Shown: positions 30,054-38,711, numbered from the stretch's first letter. The stretch: 54,970 bases of DNA from Mycobacterium sp. 1554424.7 (GCF_001665295.1 NZ_LZSE01000063.1:1-54970), one strand, 5' to 3'. Notes: generated from the sequence alone by a model not told the origin. Translations and numbers: made by a program.

Positions 30054-31277
30054 ATGGTCAAACCGGAGCGCCGCACGAAGGGCGACGTCTTGGCCGCGGC
30101 GGCGATCGCGCTCACCCTCGCCGTGGTGGCAGCGCTGATCTGGTGGACCAGCGACGCCCGGGCCACCGTCAGCCGCCCCGCCGCCACTCCAGCGCCCGCC
30201 CCGACACCCGCGCGGGAGGTCCCGGCCGCCCTGAAGCAGCTGTGGACCGCGCGCAGCCCCGGCACCACCGCGCCCATCGTGGTCAGCGGGACGATCGCCA
30301 CGGGAGACGGCCGCCAGGTCGACGGGCGCGACCCCGGGACCGGGCAGCTCCGCTGGAGTTACGCCCGCGACACGGACCTGTGCGGGCTGTCCTGGGTCTA
30401 CCACTACGCCGTCGCCGTCTATAAGGACGACCGCGGCTGCGGGCAGGTCAGCACCCTCGACGGAGCGACGGGCCGGCGCGGCGCCGCGCGCAGCGGCTAC
30501 GCCGACCCACGCGTGCGCCTTTCCTCCGACGGCACCACGGTGTTGTCCGCCGGCGACACCCGGCTGGAGCTGTGGCGCTCGGACATGGTCCGAATGCTGG
30601 CCTACGGCGAGACGGACGCCCGGGTGAAACCTTCGGCGCGCGGGCTGCACTCGGGGTGCCGGCTGATCTCGGCGGCGGCCAGCTCGTCGGCCGTGTCGGT
30701 GCTGGAGAGCTGCGCGCAGCAGCCCGACGTGCGGCTGGTCCTGTTGCGTCCGGGCAAGGAAGACGACGAACCCCAGCAACACGTTGTGGCCGAGCCCGGG
30801 ATCCGGGCCGATTCGGGCGCCCGCGTGCTGACCGTCTCGGAGAACACCACCGCGGTGTATGTGCCGTCCCCGCAACCCAGGGTCGAGGTCGTCGACGACA
30901 CCGGCACCACGGTGGCGAGCACGCTGCTGCCCAAGGCGCCGTCGGGCTCGTCGGTGGTGTCGCAGACGGGCAACCTGGTGACCTGGTGGACCGGCGATTC
31001 CCTGATGGTCTTCGAGGCGAGCAACCTGACGCTGCGCTACACGATCGCCGCGGGCGACACGGTCCCCGTGGTGGCGCCGCTGGGGCCGGGCGCCATGATG
31101 GCCGGCCGGCTGCTTGTGCCGGTCACCGGAGCGATCGGCGTCTACGACCCGCTCAGCGGCGCCAACGAGCGCTACATCCCGGTGAACCGCGCGCCGGGCG
31201 ACGCGGCGGTGGTCCCGGCCGTCTCGGGGTCCAGGGTGTTCGAGCAGCGCGGCGACACCGTGGTGGCGCTGGGCTGA
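30054..31277 (+). CDS. Membrane-anchored beta-propeller-like protein
   Basis: Homologue of Rv3212, 407 residues, the same length. One N-terminal membrane helix (LAAAAIALTLAVVAALIWW) precedes a Pro/Ala linker and an extracytoplasmic domain with repeated strands of the PQQ/WD type (DPGTGQLRWSYARDTDLCGLSWVYHYAVAV). Four or more cysteines are spread through it. It starts 15 bases after rhlE and is probably in the same operon. Function unknown. Confidence 0.88.
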   Translation: MVKPERRTKGDVLAAAAIALTLAVVAALIWWTSDARATVSRPAATPAPAPTPAREVPAALKQLWTARSPGTTAPIVVSGTIATGDGRQVDGRDPGTGQLRWSYARDTDLCGLSWVYHYAVAVYKDDRGCGQVSTLDGATGRRGAARSGYADPRVRLSSDGTTVLSAGDTRLELWRSDMVRMLAYGETDARVKPSARGLHSGCRLISAAASSSAVSVLESCAQQPDVRLVLLRPGKEDDEPQQHVVAEPGIRADSGARVLTVSENTTAVYVPSPQPRVEVVDDTGTTVASTLLPKAPSGSSVVSQTGNLVTWWTGDSLMVFEASNLTLRYTIAAGDTVPVVAPLGPGAMMAGRLLVPVTGAIGVYDPLSGANERYIPVNRAPGDAAVVPAVSGSRVFEQRGDTVVALG

Positions 31278-31282
31278 GCGTC

Positions 31283-31610
31283 GGCTTTGCGTGTGAATCC
31301 TGGGCTTTGCGTGTGAATCCTGGGCTTTGCGTGTGAATCCTGGGCTTTGGGTGTGAGTCCTGGGCTTTGGGTGTGAATCCTGGTCGGCGACACGCCGAGC
31401 GGCCGCGCCGTCAGCTCACACTGAAAGCCGTCAGTTCACAAACCGTGGCGGGACGGTTTTCGGGCCGGGTGTGAGTCCTGGGCTTTGGGTGTGAATCCTG
31501 GGCTTTGCGTGTGAATCCTGAGCGGCGACACGCCGAGCGTCCGCGCCGTCAGCTCACACTCAATGCCGTCAGCTCACACTCAAAGTCGTCAGCTCACACT
31601 GAAAGCCGTT
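31283..31610. repeat. Array of 20-base units in both orientations around two GC-rich cores
   Basis: This 341-base interval between convergent genes has no gene. Module 1: five tandem copies of GGCTTTGCGTGTGAATCCTG or close variants (31283-31382), a 28-base core (31383-31410) and reversed units (31411-31445). A stem AAACCGT/ACGGTTT follows (31439-31459). Module 2: forward units (31468-31520), nearly the same core (31521-31548) and three reversed 20-base units (31549-31608) of the type TCAGCTCACACTCAAAGTCG. The transcript could form large hairpins. Confidence 0.85.
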
Positions 31611-31618
31611 GGCGCGCG

Positions 31619-32419
31619 CTAGATCTCGACGGCGAACGTCGGCAGCGGCTTGCCGGTCTTCCAGTGTTTGAGCAGCGCCTTGGCCAGCTCGGCGTAGGCC
31701 ACCGCACCCTTGTTCTTGCGCCCCGCCATCACCGACGACCCCGATGCGCTGGCCTCGGCGAATCGCACCGTGCGCGGGATCGGCGGCGCCAGCACCGGCA
31801 TCTCGTAGCGGTCGGCGACGTCGACTAACACGTCTCGGGTGTGGGTGGTGCGGGAGTCGTACAGCGTCGGCAAGGCGCCCAGCAGCCGCAGCTCCGGGTT
31901 GGTGATCTGCTGGACGTCGGCGACCGTGCGCAGGAATTGGCCGACGCCGCGGTGCGCGAGCGTCTCGCACTGCAGCGGCACGATGACCTCGTCGGCGGCC
32001 GTCAGCCCGTTGAGGGTCAGCACGCCCAGCGACGGCGGGCAGTCGATGACGACCACGTCGAACTGGTCGGAGAGCTTGGCCAGCGCGCGCTTGAGCGCGT
32101 ACTCGCGGCCGGCCCGCATCAGCAGCATCGCCTCGGCGCCGGCGAGGTCAATGTTGGCCGGCAGCAGCGTCATTCCCTCGATGGTCGCGACCAGCGCGGC
32201 GTTCGGCTCGACCTCGCCGAGTAGGACCTCGTGCACCGACACCGGCAGCTTGTCGGGATCCTGGCCCAGCGAGAAGGTCAAGCAGCCCTGCGGATCGAGA
32301 TCCACCAGCAGCACCCGCCGGCCCTCGTCCGCCATCGCCGCCCCGAGCGAGGCGACCGTGGTCGTCTTGGCCACGCCGCCCTTCTGGTTGGCCACCGCCA
32401 ATACCCTGGTCTTGCTCAC
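31619..32419 (-). CDS. ParA/Soj-type ATPase
   Basis: Homologue of Rv3213c, 266 residues from GTG 32419. The deviant Walker A KGGVAKTTTVASLG, Walker A' VLLVDLDPQGCLTF and Walker B VVIDCPPSLGVLTLNG are complete. It is not next to a parB gene and the origin region is not here, so it is an orphan ParA-like protein of unknown cargo. It is divergent from the phosphatase gene at 32530. Confidence 0.9.
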   Translation of the reverse strand: MSKTRVLAVANQKGGVAKTTTVASLGAAMADEGRRVLLVDLDPQGCLTFSLGQDPDKLPVSVHEVLLGEVEPNAALVATIEGMTLLPANIDLAGAEAMLLMRAGREYALKRALAKLSDQFDVVVIDCPPSLGVLTLNGLTAADEVIVPLQCETLAHRGVGQFLRTVADVQQITNPELRLLGALPTLYDSRTTHTRDVLVDVADRYEMPVLAPPIPRTVRFAEASASGSSVMAGRKNKGAVAYAELAKALLKHWKTGKPLPTFAVEI

Positions 32420-32529
32420 AAGCGCCCGCCCCTCCTTGTTGCCGCGGTCACAGTGCCCATCCTGGCATGTTCGATCGCCATACGCTTCGGCCGACAGGCC
32501 GGGATGTCCGTCCGGCAGAATCTGTCGGC

Positions 32530-33141
32530 ATGGGCATCTACAACCACCGGCTGGTCCTGCTCCGCCACGGCGAAACCCCGTGGTCCAAGTCCGGCCAGCA
32601 CACGGGTCGTACCGATCTCGAACTCACCGATCACGGCCGCGTCCAGGCCGAGCTCGCCGGCCGCGTGCTGAGCGAATTGAATCTCGCCAACCCGCTGGTC
32701 CTCAGCAGCCCGCGCATCCGCGCGCTGACCACGGCCAAACTGGCCGGCCTCGTCGTCGACGAGGTCTCGCCCATGCTCGCCGAGTGGGACTACGGCTCCT
32801 ACGAGGGGTTGACCACCCCGCAGATCCGGGAGTCCGACCCCGATTGGCTGGTGTGGACGCACGGCTGCCCCGGCGGCGAGAGCGTGGCCCAGGTCAGCGA
32901 CCGCGCGGACAAGGCCGTCGAATTTGCCTTGGGGCACATGGGCACCCGCGACGTGGTGTTCGTGGGCCACAGCCACTTTTCCCGCTCGGTGATCACGCGC
33001 TGGGTCGAGTTGCCGCTGGTCGAGGGCAGCCGGTTCTGGATGCTCGCCGGCTCGATCGCCGTGTGCGGGTTCGAGCACGGCGTGCGACAGCTCATGGCGC
33101 TCGGGCTGACGGGCAACCCTCAGGCGATCGCACCCGGGTGA
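32530..33141 (+). CDS. Histidine-phosphatase-fold phosphatase (gpm2-type)
   Basis: 203 residues from ATG 32530, as in Rv3214. The RHG signature LLRHGETPWSKSGQHTGRTD gives the phosphorylated His, and FVGHSHFSR the second His. Rv3214 was first annotated as a phosphoglycerate mutase (gpm2/entD), but structural and enzymatic work assigned it as an acid phosphatase. It overlaps the entC start by four bases, so a link with isochorismate metabolism is possible. Confidence 0.9.
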   Translation: MGIYNHRLVLLRHGETPWSKSGQHTGRTDLELTDHGRVQAELAGRVLSELNLANPLVLSSPRIRALTTAKLAGLVVDEVSPMLAEWDYGSYEGLTTPQIRESDPDWLVWTHGCPGGESVAQVSDRADKAVEFALGHMGTRDVVFVGHSHFSRSVITRWVELPLVEGSRFWMLAGSIAVCGFEHGVRQLMALGLTGNPQAIAPG

Positions 33142-34235
33142 GCACCGAACCGCCCTTCGCGCTATGCGGGCCCCGCGGGACGCTGGTCGCCGAGGGGGTG
33201 CGGGCAAGCTACCGCGACGTCGACGCGGCCCAGTCCGCGCTGCGCTCGGGATCGACCCCAATAGTGTTGGGCGCGTTGCCTTTCGACGTGAGCCGGCCCG
33301 CGGCCCTGCTGGTTCCGGGCGCCGTGCGGTCCACCGACGCCCCGCCCGACTGGCCGGCCGGCCCGCTGCCGCCGGTGCGCATCGCCGCCGCGGTGCCACC
33401 GCCCGACGGCTACCGCGACCGGATCATTCGCGCCCGCGACGAGCTCGCGGCACCGGACAACCCGCTGCACAAGGTCGTGCTGGCCCGCGCCCTGCGACTG
33501 GTTGCCGATGCGCCGCTGGATGCGCGCGCGATCCTGCGCCGGCTGATCAACGCCGACCCGGCCGCCTACGGCTACCTCGTCGACCTGAGCGCGGCCGGCG
33601 GGGACTACGCGGGGACGGCGCTCGTCGGCGCCAGCCCCGAACTTCTGGTCGCGCGCACCGGCGACCGCGTGGTCTGCCAGCCGTTCGCCGGCTCGGCCCC
33701 GCGGGCCGCCGACCCGGACGTCGACGCGGCCAACGGGGCCGCGCTGGCCACGTCGGCCAAGGACCGCCACGAGCACCGGCTGGTGATCGAGACCATGCGG
33801 GCGGCGCTGGAACCGCTGTGCGACGAACTCGTCATCGCCGAAGAACCCCAGCTGAGCCGCACCGCGGCGGTCTGGCACCTGTGCACCCCGATCAGTGGCC
33901 GGCTTCGCGACAAGTCAACCACCGCAATCGATCTGGCGCTGGCCCTGCACCCGACCCCGGCCGTCGGGGGCGTCCCGACCAAGGCCGCGACCGACCTCAT
34001 CGCCGAGCTGGAGGGTGACCGCGGTTTCTATGCCGGGGCCGTCGGCTGGTGCGACGCCGGCGGTGACGGCCGCTGGGTGGTGTCGCTGCGCTGCGCGCAG
34101 CTGTCGGCCGACCGCCGCACCGCGCTCGCGCGCGCCGGCGGAGGAATCGTTGCCGAATCCAACCCCGACGACGAACTCGCCGAAACCACAACGAAATTCG
34201 CCACGATATTGAACGCGCTGGAAGTCCGGCAATGA
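33138..34235 (+). CDS. entC: Isochorismate synthase
   Basis: 365 residues from GTG 33138, overlapping the phosphatase stop. The chorismate-binding fold shows in LHKVVLARAL, GASPELLVARTGDRVVCQPFAGSAPR, HPTPAVGGVPTKAA and FYAGAVGWCDAGGDGRWVVSLRCA, which carry the usual Mg- and substrate-binding residues. It converts chorismate to isochorismate. In mycobacteria, menaquinone synthesis is the likelier use, since mycobactin salicylate comes from MbtI. Its ATGA junction couples it to the acetyltransferase. Confidence 0.92.
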   Translation: MSTEPPFALCGPRGTLVAEGVRASYRDVDAAQSALRSGSTPIVLGALPFDVSRPAALLVPGAVRSTDAPPDWPAGPLPPVRIAAAVPPPDGYRDRIIRARDELAAPDNPLHKVVLARALRLVADAPLDARAILRRLINADPAAYGYLVDLSAAGGDYAGTALVGASPELLVARTGDRVVCQPFAGSAPRAADPDVDAANGAALATSAKDRHEHRLVIETMRAALEPLCDELVIAEEPQLSRTAAVWHLCTPISGRLRDKSTTAIDLALALHPTPAVGGVPTKAATDLIAELEGDRGFYAGAVGWCDAGGDGRWVVSLRCAQLSADRRTALARAGGGIVAESNPDDELAETTTKFATILNALEVRQ

Positions 34236-34714
34236 CGGAAAACATCCGCCGCGCCGTACCAGCGGACGCCGCCGATATTACCGACATGATTCACGCGCTC
34301 GCCGAATTCGAGCATGCCGCCGCCCAATGCACCGTCACCGAGACACAAATTTCGGCAGCGCTTTTCGGCAATTCACCCACCGTGCACGGGCACGTCGCCG
34401 AGGTCGACGGCGAGATCGCCGCCATGGCGCTGTGGTTCGTCAACTTCTCCACGTGGGACGGGGTCGCGGGCATCTATCTCGAAGACCTGTTCGTACGGCC
34501 CGGGTTTCGTCGCCGCGGCCTGGCCCGAAAGCTGCTGGCGGCACTGGCCCGCGAATGCCTCGACAAGGGCTACACGCGGTTGTCCTGGGCGGTGCTGAAC
34601 TGGAACGTCGATGCGATCGCGCTCTACGACGGCGTCGGCGCGGCGCCGCAGCGCGAGTGGACCACCTATCGGCTGTCCGGCCCGTCGCTGGCCGAGCTGG
34701 CGGGACGGCCCTGA
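34232..34714 (+). CDS. GNAT-family N-acetyltransferase
   Basis: Homologue of Rv3216, 160 residues, starting on the entC stop (ATGA). The acetyl-CoA site is LYLEDLFVRPGFRRRGLARKLL-like, in residues about 85-110, followed by LSWAVLNWNVDAIALYDGVGA, typical of the spermidine/diamine acetyltransferase-like group. The substrate is unknown. It is the last gene of a three-gene operon with the phosphatase and entC, and its end overlaps the convergent membrane protein gene by 49 bases. Confidence 0.92.
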   Translation: MTENIRRAVPADAADITDMIHALAEFEHAAAQCTVTETQISAALFGNSPTVHGHVAEVDGEIAAMALWFVNFSTWDGVAGIYLEDLFVRPGFRRRGLARKLLAALARECLDKGYTRLSWAVLNWNVDAIALYDGVGAAPQREWTTYRLSGPSLAELAGRP

Positions 34715-35094
34715 TCGCCGGCGGCCCAGCGCACGGCCGCCGGGCTGAAGAGCAGGACCAACACGGCCAGCGCCACGGCGCCCAGCGGGACGCCGAAGGC
34801 CGGCCGGTGGGAGCCGACGCCGAGGTACCACGCCACGGGAAGCAGCAGCAGCTGCGTGAAGACGCCCACCCCGCGGCCCCAGCGCTTGCCCAGCAGTAGC
34901 GCGCGTCCGGCGGCCAGCACCACGCCGCCGACCAGGACGAACCACGCCGCCGTGCCCAGCCCGTTGACCACGCGCTGGTCGGCGCCCGCGATGCCGCGCA
35001 CCACCAACACGATGGCCATCACCAGGGCGGCCGCCCCCTGCAGCGCGACGATCACGCCCGCCGCGCGGACGGTGGACGGGGCGCGCGGGTTCAC
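34666..35094 (-). CDS. Small integral membrane protein
   Basis: Homologue of Rv3217c, 142 residues from GTG 35094. There are four predicted hydrophobic segments (GVIVALQGAAALVMAIVLV, AAWFVLVGGVVLAAGRALLL, VGVFTQLLLLPVAWYLGVG, PLGAVALAVLVLLFSP). No functional motif is visible. The last 16 codons overlap the 3' end of the acetyltransferase gene on the other strand. Confidence 0.85.
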   Translation of the reverse strand: MNPRAPSTVRAAGVIVALQGAAALVMAIVLVVRGIAGADQRVVNGLGTAAWFVLVGGVVLAAGRALLLGKRWGRGVGVFTQLLLLPVAWYLGVGSHRPAFGVPLGAVALAVLVLLFSPAAVRWAAGDQGRPASSASDGPDSR

Positions 35095-35163
35095 AGCGTC
35101 AGCGTAGTCACGGCCGCTCGCCCCAAAGCGGGGCCATAACCACCCCGCATAAGCTCGTGCATC

Positions 35164-36129
35164 ATGCGCGCCGTGCTGATCGTGAATCCCACAGCCACAT
35201 CCACCACTCCGGCCGGTCGCGACCTGCTCGCGCACGCGCTCAAGAGCCGGCTGCAGCTGACCGTCGAGCACACCTCCCACCGGGGGCACGGCACCGAACT
35301 CGCGCACAAGGCGGTGCAGGACGGGGTCGACCTGGTCGTCGTCCACGGCGGCGACGGCACGGTCAGCGGGGCGGTCAACGGCATGCTGGGCCGCCCCGGC
35401 GCCGCCGCCTCCGGGCACGTGCCCGCCCTCGCGGTGGTGCCCGGCGGGTCGGCCAACGTGCTGGCCCGGTCGCTGGGCATTCCCGTGGATCCGGTCGCCG
35501 CGACCAACCAGCTCATCCAGCTGCTCGACGACTACCGCCGCCACCAGACGTGGCGGCGCATCAGCCTGATCGACTGCGGCGAGCAGTGGGCCGTGATCAA
35601 CGCCGGGATGGGCGTCGACGCCGAGGTGGTGGCCGCCGTGGAAAAGCAGCGCAACAAGGGGGTCAAGGTCACGCCGTTGCGCTACTGGCGGGTGGCGATA
35701 CCCGTCACGCTGGCGTTCCGCCGTCGCGAACCGATCCTCACCGTCGAGCTCGCCGGCCGCGAGCCGGTCCCCGGCGTGCACTTCGCCTGGGTCTCCAACA
35801 CCACCCCGTGGACCTACAGCAACAGCCGCCCGCTGGTGACCAACCCCGGCTGCGGCTTCGAGTCGGGCCTCGGGGTGTTCGCGCTCACCGAGATGAAGGT
35901 GTTCCCCACGCTGCGGCTGGTCGCCCAGCTCCTCGGCAACGGGCCGAAGGGCGAGCCGAAACAGCTGATCCGGGACGACGACGCCGCGTGCCTGCGGGTG
36001 ACCTCGACCGGGGACCCGGTGGCGAGCCAGTTCGACGGGGATTACCTCGGCCTGCGCGAGACCATGACGTTCCGGTCGGTCGCCGACGTGCTGCCGGTGG
36101 TCGCGCCGCCCGGCAAAAACCATCTCTGA
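35164..36129 (+). CDS. Diacylglycerol kinase-like lipid kinase
   Basis: Homologue of Rv3218, 321 residues from ATG 35164. It has the DAGK/YegS fold: IVNPTATS at the N-terminus, VVVHGGDGTVSGAVNGML as the nucleotide-binding GGDGT loop and VVPGGSANVLARSLG as the second conserved loop. Members phosphorylate diacylglycerol, sphingosine or related lipids; the substrate here is unknown. It is divergent from the small membrane protein gene. Confidence 0.9.
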   Translation: MRAVLIVNPTATSTTPAGRDLLAHALKSRLQLTVEHTSHRGHGTELAHKAVQDGVDLVVVHGGDGTVSGAVNGMLGRPGAAASGHVPALAVVPGGSANVLARSLGIPVDPVAATNQLIQLLDDYRRHQTWRRISLIDCGEQWAVINAGMGVDAEVVAAVEKQRNKGVKVTPLRYWRVAIPVTLAFRRREPILTVELAGREPVPGVHFAWVSNTTPWTYSNSRPLVTNPGCGFESGLGVFALTEMKVFPTLRLVAQLLGNGPKGEPKQLIRDDDAACLRVTSTGDPVASQFDGDYLGLRETMTFRSVADVLPVVAPPGKNHL

Positions 36130-36222
36130 GCTGCGGCATCTGGCTGCCGGGATAAAAATCACAGGGGAAACGGCCCGCGAGTGTAGTACAACGGACTAAG
36201 GGCTTGAATAAGAAGTCTGTGA

Positions 36223-36238
36223 AGTGAGATAGCCCACG
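36223..36238 (+). promoter_or_regulatory. Candidate CRP (cAMP receptor protein) site upstream of whiB1
   Basis: AGTGAGATAGCCCACG fits the mycobacterial CRP half-site pattern GTGA-N6-xCAC with one imperfect arm. CRP sites are established in the M. tuberculosis whiB1 promoter, and this one lies 16 bases upstream of the candidate -35. Confidence 0.65.
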
Positions 36239-36253
36239 AGGCCACGCACACTA

Positions 36254-36281
36254 TTGACATCTGTTGAGCCTGTGAAACGAT
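36254..36281 (+). promoter_or_regulatory. Candidate whiB1 promoter
   Basis: TTGACA (36254-36259) is a perfect -35; AACGAT (36276-36281) is a weak -10 at 16 bases. Transcription from here would leave a leader of about 110 bases. A second CRP-like stretch (TGTGAAACGATCGAAAG) overlaps the -10. Confidence 0.5.
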
Positions 36282-36397
36282 CGAAAGGTTGCATGCAGAA
36301 ATTCATGTAGGGGTGCGGACCCTTTTCTTGTGCACGCTTTAACAGCCGAAGAAAAGACCGTGCGCCTTGCTGCGCACTCAGTGAGGAGTAACAACTT

Positions 36398-36652
36398 ATG
36401 GATTGGCGCCACAAGGCGGTCTGTCGCGACGAGGACCCGGAGCTGTTCTTCCCGGTAGGGAACAGCGGCCCGGCGCTCGCGCAGATCGCTGACGCGAAAC
36501 TGGTCTGCAATCGGTGCCAGGTGACCACGGAATGCCTTTCGTGGGCCCTTAACACCGGCCAGGACTCGGGCGTCTGGGGGGGCATGAGCGAAGATGAGCG
36601 GCGCGCACTCAAGCGTCGCAACGCCCGGACGAAGGCACGCAGCGGAGTCTGA
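36398..36652 (+). CDS. whiB1: WhiB1 iron-sulfur NO-responsive regulator
   Basis: 84 residues, the usual length. Cys9, Cys37, Cys40 and Cys46 bind a [4Fe-4S] cluster, GVWGG is the SigA-contacting turn and the basic end (RRALKRRNARTKARSG) binds DNA. WhiB1 is essential in M. tuberculosis and its cluster reacts with nitric oxide. A CRP-type site and promoter lie upstream; a perfect hairpin follows the gene. Confidence 0.97.
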   Translation: MDWRHKAVCRDEDPELFFPVGNSGPALAQIADAKLVCNRCQVTTECLSWALNTGQDSGVWGGMSEDERRALKRRNARTKARSGV

Positions 36653-36669
36653 CGCAGTCTGCATACGGT

Positions 36670-36695
36670 GCGGCCCCGACAATCGTCGGGGCCGC
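36670..36695. terminator. Bidirectional hairpin between whiB1 and pdtaS
   Basis: GCGGCCCCGAC (36670-36680) pairs perfectly with GTCGGGGCCGC (36685-36695) around AATC. It lies between convergent genes and is the strongest simple stem-loop in the window. No long T-run follows on either strand, as is common for mycobacterial terminators. Confidence 0.8.
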
Positions 36696-36712
36696 GCCGT
36701 TGTGTTTAGGGC

Positions 36713-38215
36713 TCAAAGCAACAGCCGGGTTCGCCGGCCGATCGGCACCCTAAGCACCACGTCGGTGCCGCGGGCGGGCGCGTGACGCATCCCCAGCGTG
36801 CCGTCCAGTTCCGCCGACACGAGGGTCCGCACGATCTGCAGGCCCAGGCTGTCGGAGTTCTCCAGGCTGAATCCGTCCGGCAGCCCGCGCCCGTCGTCGT
36901 GCACGACGACGTCGAGCCAGCGCGCCGAGCGCTCCGCGCGGATGGTCACCGAACCTTCCTGGGCGGCCGGGTCGAATGCGTGCTCGATCGCGTTCTGGAC
37001 GAGCTCGGTGATCACCATGATCAGGGCCGTCGCCCGGTCGGAGTCCAGCACGCCCAGGTCGCCGACCCGGTTGATCCGGATCGGCCGGTCCACCGACGCC
37101 ACGTCGTTCATGATCGGCAGGATCCGGTCGATGACCTCGTCGAGGTTCACCTGCTCGTCCACCGACATCGACAGCGCGTCGTGGACCAGGGCGATCGACG
37201 ACACCCGGCGCACCGACTCGATCAGCGCCTCGCGCCCCTCCGCGTTGGCGGTGCGCCGGGCCTGCAGGCGCAGCAGCGCCGCCACCGTTTGCAGGTTGTT
37301 CTTCACCCGGTGGTGGATCTCGCGGATGGTGGCGTCCTTGGATATCAGGGCCCGGTCGCGGCGCTTGACCTCGGTGATGTCGCGGATCAGCACCGCGGCA
37401 CCGGCGCTGGCGCCGTGCACCACCAGCGGCAGCGTGCGCAGCAGCACCGTGGCGCCGCCGGCGTCGATCTCCATCCGCATGCTCCGCCCGCCGGCCAGCA
37501 GGTCAAGCACGTGCTCGGCCAGCTCCTGCGCCTCGAACGGGTCGGAGATCAGCGGCCGCGTCACCTTTACCAGGTTGCGGCCCTCCAGCTCCGACGTGAG
37601 GCCCATGCGGTGGTACGCCGACAACGCGTTGGGGCTGGCGTAGGCGACGACGCCGTCGACGTCGAGGCGGATGAAGCCGTCGCCCGCCCGTGGGGTCGAG
37701 CGCGACATGACCACGTCGCCGACGTCGGGAAAGGTGCCCTCGGCGAGCATCTGCATGAGGTCCGTGGCACATTCCCGGTAGGCGGTCTCCAGCTGGCCGG
37801 ACGCGCGATCGGCGGCCTCCGCGGTTTGATGCCGCGTCAGCACCGCCACCACGTGGCCGCCGTACCGCACCGGGGACGCCTCGACGTGCGGCCCGGGCAG
37901 CTCCCACGAATCTTCTTGGCGCGCATCGCTCTTGAGCGTGAAGGCGCCGGAATCGAAGGTCGCGGCGACGAGCGGCAGCCGGTCGGCGGCGACGACGCTA
38001 CCCACGGCGTCGGTGAGCAGTACCGTGGGCGCGGTATTCGGACGGCACTGCGCCACGCAAACCAGCACGCCGTCGTCGCGGCGAACCCACATCAGGTAGT
38101 CGGAGAACGACAGGTCGGCCAGCAGCTGCCACTCCCCCACCACCGCGTGCAGGTGGTCCACCGCGTTGCCCGGCAGCACCGTGTGTTCGGCGAGCAGATC
38201 ACCGAGCGTGGACAT
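36713..38215 (-). CDS. pdtaS: Sensor histidine kinase PdtaS
   Basis: 500 residues. The N-terminal GAF-type domain (about residues 1-150) is followed by a PAS domain (RLDVDGVVAYASPNALSAYHRMG) and a HisKA_2 kinase region whose IREIHHRVKNNLQTVAALL carries the phosphorylated His near residue 300. The HATPase end has VQNAIEHAF (N box), VHDDGRGLPDG (G1) and LGLQIVRTLV (G2). PdtaS pairs with the antiterminator response regulator PdtaR, encoded elsewhere. Confidence 0.95.
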   Translation of the reverse strand: MSTLGDLLAEHTVLPGNAVDHLHAVVGEWQLLADLSFSDYLMWVRRDDGVLVCVAQCRPNTAPTVLLTDAVGSVVAADRLPLVAATFDSGAFTLKSDARQEDSWELPGPHVEASPVRYGGHVVAVLTRHQTAEAADRASGQLETAYRECATDLMQMLAEGTFPDVGDVVMSRSTPRAGDGFIRLDVDGVVAYASPNALSAYHRMGLTSELEGRNLVKVTRPLISDPFEAQELAEHVLDLLAGGRSMRMEIDAGGATVLLRTLPLVVHGASAGAAVLIRDITEVKRRDRALISKDATIREIHHRVKNNLQTVAALLRLQARRTANAEGREALIESVRRVSSIALVHDALSMSVDEQVNLDEVIDRILPIMNDVASVDRPIRINRVGDLGVLDSDRATALIMVITELVQNAIEHAFDPAAQEGSVTIRAERSARWLDVVVHDDGRGLPDGFSLENSDSLGLQIVRTLVSAELDGTLGMRHAPARGTDVVLRVPIGRRTRLLL

Positions 38216-38246
38216 GCGAATACAGGGTTTTCGGCCGGGTCAACTT

Positions 38247-38462
38247 CTAGCTGATCACGGCGATGAGGTCGCCCGCCTGAATGACGTCGCCCACGGACAC
38301 GCTCACCTTGCTGACGGTGCCGTCGACTTCGGCCAGGACCGGGATCTCCATCTTCATGGACTCCAGCAGCACCACGATGTCGCCCTTGCCGATCGAATCG
38401 CCCTCGTTGACGACGACCTCGAGCACGCTGGCCACGATCTCGGCGCGAACATCCTCCGCCAT
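38247..38462 (-). CDS. TB7.3: Biotinylated protein TB7.3
   Basis: 71 residues from MAEDVRAEIV at 38462; ATG 38486 would add eight residues. It is a free-standing biotinyl-lipoyl domain with the biotinylation motif ESMKM (Lys37). TB7.3 (Rv3221c) is a small biotin carrier of uncertain carboxylase partner; no carboxylase gene is next to it. Its start lies 166 bases from that of bL37, in the other direction. Confidence 0.96.
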   Translation of the reverse strand: MAEDVRAEIVASVLEVVVNEGDSIGKGDIVVLLESMKMEIPVLAEVDGTVSKVSVSVGDVIQAGDLIAVIS

Positions 38463-38628
38463 CTTCACCCCACTCATCCTGGCCATCGGTGCATGCCTGC
38501 GGCTGGTCTATCAAGCTCATGTATATCGAACCATAGGACCGGCGGGGACCGCGGGACGCGGGGCATGAGACAATGTGAGGCAAGCTAACGGGTGCGCGGC
38601 ACCCGATCAATCACGGAGGTTTGACGAG

Positions 38629-38703
38629 ATGGCCAAGCGTGGCCGGAAGAAGCGCGACCGCAAGTACAGCAAGGCCAACCACGGCAAGCGGCCCAATTCC
38701 TGA
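38629..38703 (+). CDS. 50S ribosomal protein bL37, 24 residues
   Basis: A 25-codon gene with ATG 38629, GGAGG 9 bases upstream and TGA at 38701. The product starts MAKRGRKKRDRKYSKANHG and is almost entirely basic and polar. It matches the very small ribosomal protein bL37 found by cryo-EM in mycobacterial large subunits, also annotated as an AURKAIP1/COX24-domain protein. It sits between TB7.3 and the rshA-sigH operon and is easily missed because of its length. Confidence 0.9.
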   Translation: MAKRGRKKRDRKYSKANHGKRPNS

Positions 38704-38711
38704 CGGAGCGG

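Noticed and set aside
28548-30875. 775-codon open frame on the minus strand
   Set aside because: It is antisense to rhlE, whose motifs are complete.
31283-31382. Tandem 20-base units as a CRISPR array
   Set aside because: There are no unique spacers between the units, the unit is too short and no cas genes are present.
36130-36397. A riboswitch upstream of whiB1
   Set aside because: I see promoter and CRP-like elements but no known aptamer motif.
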